A stretch of DNA of 64,000 nt from an uncultured Shewanella sp. (lineage in GTDB: Bacteria > Pseudomonadota > Gammaproteobacteria > Enterobacterales > Shewanellaceae): assembly GCF_947501665.1 (NCBI RefSeq), contig NZ_CANMWS010000025.1:1-64000 (forward strand). The letters run 5' to 3'. Made by a program: the position numbers and the translations under genes. The notes beneath the pieces are model-generated. The model was not told the DNA's origin. It saw only the letters and a list, made by a program, of their open reading frames with translations, and ran no database searches. Shown piece by piece: positions 1 through 5,431 of this stretch. The stretch's first letter is position 1. Each line of letters starts with the position of its first letter.

Positions 1-36
1 GTCTCCCCATGTGAGAGTAGGTCATTTCCAGACGCC
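1..36 (+). rRNA. rrf: 5S ribosomal RNA, 3' end only
   Basis: The first 36 bases match the conserved 3' end of gammaproteobacterial 5S rRNA: a TCTCCCCATG element followed by GAGAGTAGG and a closing stem that ends in GACGCC. A strong intrinsic terminator follows 12 bases later, as expected at the end of an rRNA operon. The rest of the operon lies left of the window. Confidence 0.85.
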
Positions 37-107
37 AAATAAAACGAAAGCCCTAGCAGAAATGCTAGGGCTTTTTTATTTGGCGGAAATGACACTCTCA
101 CATGGGG
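5..107. repeat. Long interrupted inverted repeat formed by the 5S 3' end and an inverted partial copy of it
   Basis: Bases 5-18 are the exact reverse complement of 94-107, 21-28 of 86-93, 33-36 of 82-85, and 37-44 of 74-81, all nested around the terminator stem at 48-73. Only short bulges (19-20, 29-32, 45-47) interrupt the pairing. The right arm is therefore an inverted, slightly gapped copy of the last ~32 bases of the 5S gene. Confidence 0.85.
48..80 (+). terminator. rRNA operon intrinsic terminator
   Basis: An 11-bp perfect stem (AAGCCCTAGCA at 48-58, TGCTAGGGCTT at 63-73) encloses a GAAA tetraloop and runs into a T tract. The tRNA-Asp terminator at 22287 has nearly the same design, which suggests a shared stable-RNA terminator type in this genome. 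Confidence 0.9.
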
Positions 108-138
108 AAATAGGAAAAGTACATGCAGAGCATGTTTC

Positions 139-176
139 ATACCAATCTGGAAAACTAATACCAATCTGGAAAACTA
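139..176. repeat. 19-bp tandem duplication at the end of the IS relic
   Basis: The unit ATACCAATCTGGAAAACTA occurs twice in direct tandem (139-157 and 158-176). It lies where the terminal repeat of the IS630 relic would be expected, so it may be a duplicated IS end. Confidence 0.85.
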
Positions 177-343
177 ACTGATCAACTTTGCCCAATCTCT
201 TGAACACATTTACGTGATCCTTTCGCCCTCTCGCTAAACGCATTTCAAGCATGATAAACACTATCAACAATGTCTTGGTAATCTTTGAAAAACCGATTAG
301 CGAGACAATAGTCATCAAAATTGCTGACGCATTCAATCTCATA
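139..343 (-). pseudogene. Decayed C-terminal end of an IS630-family transposase
   Basis: Read on the minus strand from about 343, the frame gives YEIECVSNFDDYCLANRFFKD followed closely by YQDIVDS and A-stop-NAF. This resembles the C-terminal signature of IS630-type transposases (LSNRVFxxYxxIVDACCxAWNxF). The usual Trp codon is now TGA at 245-247, and a second TGA follows near 184, so the piece is dead. Nothing upstream of the relic on the minus strand continues the transposase. It lies between the 5S terminator and chrA, a typical insertion-prone spot. The family call is from remembered motifs and moderately sure. Confidence 0.5.
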
Positions 344-480
344 CCTGCTCAATTGCATTAAGAACAAATGAATAAATGGTATGACTTTGGATTGGTTCTG
401 GATTTAATCGATCATACAAGTGTCATGGAATGAGACTAAAATAAGATATTCATCTCAACAAGACCAGAGACAGAAGTATT

Positions 481-1692
481 ATGAGTCATGAGGCACCAAT
501 GAATAGGGGCAGTATATTCTCTGTTTTTATGACATTTTTAAAACTGGGTTTGACTTCATTTGGTGGACCTATAGCCCATTTAGGCTATTTTCGAAAAGAG
601 TGTGTGGTAAGGCAAGGTTGGGTGAATGATAGTCAGTTCAGCCAATTATTAGCCATATGTCAATTTCTTCCTGGGCCAGCCAGTAGCCAACTCGGTTTTG
701 CTTTAGGTCTTATTCGTGCGGGATGGCTAGGGGCAATAGTCGCGTTTATTGCTTTTACGTTACCTTCAGTATTATTGCTACTTGGTTTTGCCACAATTCT
801 GCCATTACTGTCCAATGTGGCTGGAGAAGCGATTATTCATGGGTTGAAGTTGGTAGCGTGTGTGGTGGTAGCTGATGCGGTGTTGGATATGGCTAACAAA
901 CTGTGTCCTGATTTAAGAAGAAAAATGATTGCGGTTTTCGCTGTCGTCAGTTTGATGCTACTAAATTGGATTGGGGCTCAATTAATTGTTGTTTTTGCTG
1001 GTGCAATAGCTGGGCTGCTTTTTTGTCGAGACGGGGCTATGACATCAGAATCAATTGTTCATGTCTCTTACGGCCGTTTTATGGGGCTATTTTTATTTTC
1101 AATCTTTCTTGTTTTATTTTTGCTGCTGACCGTATTTTCTCAGTCGACAATCTTAGGGCATATTGCTGCAGTATTCTATCAAGTTGGATCGATGGTGTTT
1201 GGTGGTGGTCATATTGTCCTGCCATTACTGGAGACTGGAGTTGTGAATACGGGCTGGGTGACAGAAGCTGACTTTTTGGCAGGTTATGGTGCTTCACAAG
1301 CGATCCCTGGCCCTATGTTTGCTTTTTCGGCTTATTTAGGCGCTATTATCCCCACAGCGTATTCACCATGGTTGGTGTCTTTTATAGCATTGCTATTTAT
1401 TTTTTTACCGGGTTTTTTGCTTATTTCTGCTATTTTACCTTGGTGGCAGCGCCTGTGCCATTACCCTAATATTCATTATGGCGTGCAAGGTATTAATGCT
1501 GCGGTTGTTGGGTTGCTAGTTGCTGCGTTATTTGATCCTATTTTTATCTCTGGCGTGCAAACTAAAGTGGATTTTGCCATTGTGGTAATGGGCTTTACCC
1601 TATTAAGGTTGTTAAAATGTTCGCCTCTATATGTGGTGCTGCTTTGTGTGACATTGAGTCTGGGGATCACTCATATAATGGAATTGGTATGA
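481..1692 (+). CDS. chrA: Chromate transporter, long-chain CHR family (ChrA)
   Basis: This is an inner-membrane protein of 403 residues with two homologous CHR halves, the length of classical ChrA chromate efflux proteins. The first half holds the family motifs FGGPIAHLGYF (near residue 28) and QFLPGPASSQLGFALG (near 61). The second half carries the matching FGGGHIVLPLLE and GYGASQAIPGPMFAFSAYLG. About ten to twelve hydrophobic segments can be seen. The family exports chromate, probably driven by the proton gradient, although close homologs may move other oxyanions. The gene stands alone: an IS relic lies upstream and a repeat element with a hairpin and T-rich run lies downstream. No ChrB-type regulator is adjacent. 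Confidence 0.9.
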   Translation: MSHEAPMNRGSIFSVFMTFLKLGLTSFGGPIAHLGYFRKECVVRQGWVNDSQFSQLLAICQFLPGPASSQLGFALGLIRAGWLGAIVAFIAFTLPSVLLLLGFATILPLLSNVAGEAIIHGLKLVACVVVADAVLDMANKLCPDLRRKMIAVFAVVSLMLLNWIGAQLIVVFAGAIAGLLFCRDGAMTSESIVHVSYGRFMGLFLFSIFLVLFLLLTVFSQSTILGHIAAVFYQVGSMVFGGGHIVLPLLETGVVNTGWVTEADFLAGYGASQAIPGPMFAFSAYLGAIIPTAYSPWLVSFIALLFIFLPGFLLISAILPWWQRLCHYPNIHYGVQGINAAVVGLLVAALFDPIFISGVQTKVDFAIVVMGFTLLRLLKCSPLYVVLLCVTLSLGITHIMELV

Positions 1693-1807
1693 CTGGCTTG
1701 ATAGGTGAAATAGAGGTTAAAAATCTCAGCTATCAGCAGACTGGCAAGGGGAAACAGCTAAAGCTTAAAAGACCAGAGACATTGGGCTGAATAAGATAAT
1801 ACTGTAA

Positions 1808-1934
1808 CATGAACTCAGAATAATGAGTGCCAGATAGAGATTTAATGATATTTAAATATGGCACTTATTTTTATTTATTTTACTTTTTGCTAAGTGCCGA
1901 TATTTATCGACACTGCTTAACCCGAGTTCAGGTT
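1808..1934. repeat. MITE-like element with CTGAACTCAG-type terminal inverted repeats (copy A)
   Basis: The left end (1808-1832, TGAACTCAGAATAATGAGTG core) is mirrored by the right end (1908-1934, reading CTGAACTCGGGTTAAGCAGTG on the minus strand). The inside is AT-rich and contains an AGTGCCA/TGGCACT stem at 826-865 of the same kilobase followed by a T-rich run. That stem could terminate chrA transcription. The element abuts the stop codon of the neighbouring oxidoreductase gene. Related ends occur at 5345, 45506, 45709 and 49881. Confidence 0.6.
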
Positions 1935-1936
1935 GA

Positions 1937-3286
1937 TTATATTCTGCGTTTTTTAAAGGCATAAAGTCCGGCATTGAATAAAACGCTAAAAAAGGTTTTC
2001 CATTCACTGAGTTTAGGATTGGGCGGGTTACCTTTTGCCATTTGTGCGAGTTGTTGTTCATACCAAGTAATATTGAGCATGGCTATTTTGTCAATGGTAG
2101 GGATACCAGTCGTTAATCTTTTTAAGGCTTGCTCATGGTGTATATCGGACATTAATTTATGAGGGAAGTCAGGATCGATAGCGGTTGTACGTGCAAGTCC
2201 AATAAAATCAGTTGCTCCCGTATCCAATGCTGCCTGCATGCCTTTTGCTGAGCGAAAGCCGCCTGTTAATACTAATGGTGTGTTGGTGATCCGTCTGGCT
2301 TTTTCTATATAGTCGATAAAATAGGCTTCTCGAGCGTAGGTAGACGTTTTGGCCTTATGGCCCATCATTGAAGGGCTTTCATAGGTGCCACCTGAAATTT
2401 CAATTAAATCAATTCCAGCTTCTCCGAGTGCCTGAACAACAGTCATAGAGTCTTCTTCGGTAAAGCCCCCTTTCATGAAATCAGCTGAATTGAGCTTGAT
2501 ACCAATGGGGAATGTTTTTCCCACTTGCTCACGAATAGCCTGATAGACCGCCAATACAAAACGCATACGATTTTCAATTGTCCCTCCCCATTTATCTTGG
2601 CGTTGATTATGTTTGGGAGAAAGGAATTGACTGACTAAATAGCCATGGGCACCATGAATTTGTATGCCACTGAAACCAGCTTGTTTTGATAATGCAGCGC
2701 TTGTCGCAAACTTTTGGATAATACTCTGGATCTCTTTGTCAGTTAATGCTCTAGGGGTATTGAAGCCTTTTTCTAAACCTTGTTCAAGTGGGATAGCTGA
2801 CGGGGCTACGGGGGTGTTACAGATAAATTTGGGGATTTGTTTACCTGGATGGTTTAATTGAGTCCACAATTGAGTATGGTGATTTTGCCCTGCTTTAGCC
2901 CATGCTTTAAAAGCTGAAAGATCAGATAGTTCATCCAGTACGACATTTTTAGGCTCACCTAATGCGGCCCTGTCGATCATGATATTGCCTGTTATCGCTA
3001 AGCCTATACCACCTTGAGCCCAGCGACGATAAAGTGTGTTTAATCCCGTCGTTGGGTTATGGGTGCTATTACCCAGTTGTTCACTCATGGCAGATTTAAA
3101 CAATCGATTTTGAATGACTTGTCCGCAGTTTAATGTAAAAGGTGAGTTAAGTGTGAGTGGGGCTTGAGGGGAATTTGCCTTAATTGACTTAAGGCTGTTT
3201 AGCTCATGGCTGTTTATCGGCTCATGGCTGTTTATCGGCTCATGGCTGTTTATTCGCTCATGGCTGCTCACTTGTGTATTTTGCAT
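1937..3286 (-). CDS. NADH:flavin oxidoreductase, Old Yellow Enzyme family
   Basis: This is a soluble FMN-dependent ene-reductase of 449 residues. The family reduces activated alkenes, nitro compounds and quinones with NAD(P)H. The TIM-barrel signature is intact: GIQIHGAHGYLVSQFLSP, then WGGTIENRMRF, then LTGGFRS and a phosphate-binding IGLART. The start at 3286 is preferred because GGAGTG lies six bases upstream; an in-frame ATG at 3364 has no such site. A low-complexity N-terminus holds three SHEPIN-type repeats encoded by an 18-bp tandem repeat, which is absent from typical family members. The upstream operator-like sequence at 3374 is almost identical to one in front of the adjacent tetR gene, so the pair probably resembles nemR-nemA: electrophile-responsive repressor plus reductase. 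Substrate unknown. Confidence 0.88.
   Translation of the reverse strand: MQNTQVSSHERINSHEPINSHEPINSHELNSLKSIKANSPQAPLTLNSPFTLNCGQVIQNRLFKSAMSEQLGNSTHNPTTGLNTLYRRWAQGGIGLAITGNIMIDRAALGEPKNVVLDELSDLSAFKAWAKAGQNHHTQLWTQLNHPGKQIPKFICNTPVAPSAIPLEQGLEKGFNTPRALTDKEIQSIIQKFATSAALSKQAGFSGIQIHGAHGYLVSQFLSPKHNQRQDKWGGTIENRMRFVLAVYQAIREQVGKTFPIGIKLNSADFMKGGFTEEDSMTVVQALGEAGIDLIEISGGTYESPSMMGHKAKTSTYAREAYFIDYIEKARRITNTPLVLTGGFRSAKGMQAALDTGATDFIGLARTTAIDPDFPHKLMSDIHHEQALKRLTTGIPTIDKIAMLNITWYEQQLAQMAKGNPPNPKLSEWKTFFSVLFNAGLYAFKKRRI
3203..3268. repeat. 18-bp coding tandem repeat in the N-terminus of the OYE gene
   Basis: The unit GCTCATGGCTGTTTATCG appears at 3203, 3221 and 3239 (the third with its last bases changed), followed by a partial copy at 3257. 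On the minus strand it encodes repeated SHEPIN/SHERIN. A whole number of codons per unit means copy-number changes would keep the frame. Confidence 0.9.
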
Positions 3287-3373
3287 TTTCACTCCATTTG
3301 AATGTGTCAAATTGTTATTGTTATAAGTGTGATAAGGCGGTCTAATGATCATGACTAAAAACAATAAACATTA

Positions 3374-3391
3374 GACCGGTCGTCTTTTAAT
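3374..3391. promoter_or_regulatory. Putative TetR-type operator upstream of the OYE gene
   Basis: GACCGGTCGTCTTTTAAT at this place differs by a single base from the sequence at 4070-4087 in front of the tetR gene. It contains the palindrome GACCGGTC and lies 88 bases upstream of the OYE start. NemR-type repressors recognise TAGACC/GGTCTA half-sites, and here the left half reads TTAGACCGGTC. Confidence 0.6.
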
Positions 3392-3455
3392 TGGGTGATA
3401 AACAGTCCAAGATGTTTTTCAACCCTACTTTACTCGTTTAAAAAGATATTTCAGA

Positions 3456-4055
3456 TTAAATACTTATGATATTAAAGAGTTGCATCATGCAATCTTTCGC
3501 TTCAGTTTTGTTTTTGGATATGCGCATTCTGATTAAAGTGCCTTGCCAACTAGACCAATAGAGGTTTGCTATTTGCTCGGCATGCAGATCTTGGCGGATA
3601 GTACCTTCTTCTTGGGCTTGCTTAAAAAGCCTACTAAATAGCGTTTGGCAACGTTCAATAGATTGGTTAAGTATTCTGAGAGATAGAGGTTGATTATGAT
3701 CGATATCGGCTGAAATAGTGGCAATTAAGCAGCTATGAGTATAATGGACTTCTTCAAATTTATCTAAAGTAAACAGAGTGATGACTTTAAGTTTATCGAG
3801 TGTATTAGGTTCATTTCCCCCTGTTTGAACAAACTGAGTAATTTGAGCGATGAGATCCTGACTATAAGTCTGGATCAATTCAGCGACAAAGGCATCTTTG
3901 CTGCTAAAGAAATTATAAAATGAGCCTTTAGGTACCTTCACAATATCCAATACTTGTTTAATACCGGTGCCGTGATAGCCATAGGCTGATAGTTGAGTAA
4001 TTCCTGTTTGAATTAATGCGTCTCGTGTTGAGTCACTACGTCTAGGTCTGGGCAT
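3456..4055 (-). CDS. TetR/AcrR family transcriptional repressor (NemR-like)
   Basis: A 199-residue protein with an N-terminal TetR helix-turn-helix (residues 8-55, including GYHGTGIKQVLDIVKVPKGS and FYNFFSSKDAF) and an all-helical ligand-binding C-terminus with one cysteine near residue 105 (THSCLIAT). The gene lies just upstream of the OYE gene on the same strand, and both promoters carry the same GACCGRTCGTC element, so it probably represses itself and the OYE. NemR of E. coli senses electrophiles through cysteine modification; whether that holds here is inference. Confidence 0.85.
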   Translation of the reverse strand: MPRPRRSDSTRDALIQTGITQLSAYGYHGTGIKQVLDIVKVPKGSFYNFFSSKDAFVAELIQTYSQDLIAQITQFVQTGGNEPNTLDKLKVITLFTLDKFEEVHYTHSCLIATISADIDHNQPLSLRILNQSIERCQTLFSRLFKQAQEEGTIRQDLHAEQIANLYWSSWQGTLIRMRISKNKTEAKDCMMQLFNIISI

Positions 4056-4069
4056 GGAATAAAGTATAT

Positions 4070-4087
4070 GACCGATCGTCTTTTAAT
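4070..4087. promoter_or_regulatory. Putative autoregulatory operator of the TetR-type gene
   Basis: GACCGATCGTCTTTTAAT ends 15 bases before the tetR start and matches the operator-like sequence in front of the OYE gene at 17 of 18 positions in the same orientation. Such conservation between two short intergenic regions points to a shared binding site. Confidence 0.6.
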
Positions 4088-4169
4088 GGAAGTCTTATTT
4101 TTTGTACTGTTATATAGTGCACTTAAATATCAAACTGATAGAACTTTACGATATAGGAATAAGCGTCAC

Positions 4170-4517
4170 TCATTCCTCATTCCTTGTGTCTTGCTGCCAT
4201 GTCTTTGCCCAATCACGCAAAGGATCTAAGGTGTGCATTAACGAATGCCCCAAAGGGGTTAATTGATAGCCAAGGGGGGTCGATGTTAACAGTTTTGCCT
4301 GTGTAAGCTGTTTTAATCTGTCATTTAATACTGAAGGTGACATGGTATCGCATTGGGCTTGTAATGCTCTAAAGTTGAGTGCTTGCTCACGGAGTTGCCA
4401 TAAGATCCTCATATTCCATTTTCGGCCCAGTAGATCAAATAACGCCATGATGGGGGTACCAGAGCGGGAACCACGAACAGGCGTATTGGGAAGTGGAGTG
4501 GTTGTTTTTGTGATCAT
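4170..4517 (-). CDS. HxlR-family winged-helix transcriptional regulator
   Basis: A 115-residue DNA-binding protein of the HxlR/DUF24 class. Diagnostic stretches are FDLLGRKWNMRILWQL (about residues 27-42), FRALQAQCDTMSPSVLNDRLKQL, and the wing YQLTPLGHSL. Members such as YodB, CatR and HypR sense quinones, aldehydes or hypochlorite and usually repress a divergent detoxification gene. Here the divergent gene is the disrupted yciI, and two dyad sites lie in the shared intergenic region. The regulator itself looks intact and lacks the N-terminal Cys typical of YodB-like sensors. Confidence 0.85.
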   Translation of the reverse strand: MITKTTTPLPNTPVRGSRSGTPIMALFDLLGRKWNMRILWQLREQALNFRALQAQCDTMSPSVLNDRLKQLTQAKLLTSTPLGYQLTPLGHSLMHTLDPLRDWAKTWQQDTRNEE

Positions 4518-4571
4518 GAGTATTTTTTGAAATATATAAAAGAGAGTGATTGTAAATATTTTAACATTTTT

Positions 4572-4588
4572 GCTTCGAAAAAAGTAGC
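4572..4588. promoter_or_regulatory. HxlR-type operator, site 1
   Basis: GCTTCGAAAAAAGTAGC is an imperfect dyad. A near copy lies exactly 40 bp away at 4612, about four helical turns, in the same orientation. The site is 54 bases upstream of the regulator start, where an autoregulatory operator is expected. Confidence 0.5.
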
Positions 4589-4611
4589 ATTTAGGAGAAG
4601 GGGAATGTTAT

Positions 4612-4628
4612 GCTTCTAAAATAGTAGC
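4612..4628. promoter_or_regulatory. HxlR-type operator, site 2
   Basis: GCTTCTAAAATAGTAGC is a dyad (GCTTCTA against TAGTAGC, six of seven pairs). It resembles the TACT/AGTA half-sites known for YodB-like HxlR proteins. It lies just upstream of a TATAAT hexamer at 4653-4658 that probably drives the yciI gene starting at 4683. Confidence 0.5.
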
Positions 4629-4682
4629 AGCATTGGTTGTGAAAAAGTGCTGTATAATATTCATTTAAAAAGGAAGTGCGAG

Positions 4683-5259
4683 ATGTTTTTAGTTAGGGGC
4701 TGTTGATCTTTCGTGGTTAAATTATGTCCGGTATAAGCGTGTTTTAATCGCGGCGGGAGAGGTGACGCCTAGTCACTCTAAGCAAGCTTCTCTCAACAAA
4801 GAGTAAAACACGCTTAGACGGATCCTACGGACAGCGTTTGTGGTGCCTTTTTACAGCGTTATCGCTCATTTATGTAGAATAACTACACCGTATAAGCTCT
4901 GCCTTGTATAAAGATCCCACAAACTGCTGCAGAAATAATCACCAAAGTTCAACAGCCCCTATTTTAACAATGTGGAAGTAATAACCCCCGAATTAAGGCA
5001 ACTGCACAGAAATTATCTTGCGCTTGAGTATGAAAAAAATCACTTAATTTTTGGTGGGAGAAAAATACCTGATACTAATGGCATTTTCGGTGGGATTATT
5101 ATTTCTCAGCATGAAAGTCGTGAAGCACTAGAAAGCTGTCTAGCAGAAGATCCTTTTATCAAGAGCGGCAGTGCCAGTTACACAATAACTGAATTTATAC
5201 CTGTTATGGCGGCGAATGACTATCGTCATATCTTAGGCGAAGTCAACGCATTGTCATGA
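4683..5259 (+). pseudogene. YciI-like (YCII domain) gene split by a MITE insertion
   Basis: The ATG at 4683 follows AGGAAG by six bases and a TATAAT at 4653; it encodes MFLV, the normal start of YCII-family proteins. The next codons belong to a MITE (4695-4960) that brings a stop four codons later. Coding sequence resumes after the element as YFNNVEVITPELRQLH and continues through AEDPFIKSGSASYTITEF to a stop at 5259, matching the family's usual ~95-100 residues. The only in-frame start downstream is a GTG at 4972 without a ribosome site, so expression is doubtful. YCII proteins are small dimeric enzymes with a His-Asp pair. The divergent HxlR-type regulator probably controlled it. Confidence 0.75.
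4695..4960. mobile_element. MITE with GGGGCTGTTGA terminal inverted repeats, full copy
   Basis: The left end AGGGGCTGTTGATCTTT (4695-4711) is mirrored by AAAGTTCAACAGCCCCT (4944-4960). A second inverted pair lies inside (TAAGCGTGTTTTA at 4734-4746 and TAAAACACGCTTA at 4804-4816). No protein is encoded. The ends are flanked by TA on both sides, the target used by IS630/Tc1-type transposases, although the palindromic boundary makes the exact ends uncertain. It interrupts the yciI-like gene after codon 4. Partial relatives lie at 25332, 57061 and 58130. Confidence 0.8.
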
Positions 5260-5344
5260 TAATAATAACAATTCTATTATCGCTAAATGAAACTAACTGA
5301 AATATTGCCAATAAGTTGATTTTTAATGATTTATTTGGTGCTTT

Positions 5345-5374
5345 ACACTCATTAACCTGAACTCAGGTTGGTAT
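5345..5374 (-). repeat. Solo end of the CTGAACTCAG repeat family
   Basis: On the minus strand this reads CCTGAGTTCAGGTTAATGAG and continues TGT, matching the terminal repeats of the elements at 1808 and 45506. No partner end was found within 300 bases, so it is a solo or decayed copy. Confidence 0.55.
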
Positions 5375-5376
5375 AG

Positions 5377-5412
5377 CCTATAAACACTCGTTTTTTATCG
5401 AGTGTTTATAGG
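5377..5412. terminator. Strong hairpin between yciI relic and slt
   Basis: A perfect 14-bp stem (CCTATAAACACTCG at 5377-5390 with its complement at 5399-5412) surrounds a T-rich loop. It lies between the convergent yciI relic and slt and could terminate both, but there is no long T tract after the stem. Confidence 0.5.
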
Positions 5413-5431
5413 GATTGAAACTGGGCTTTCG

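Noticed and set aside
76..342. Minus-strand 88-codon frame covering the IS relic
   Set aside because: The frame that resembles a transposase is a different one and contains stops; this open frame is an accident of the decay.
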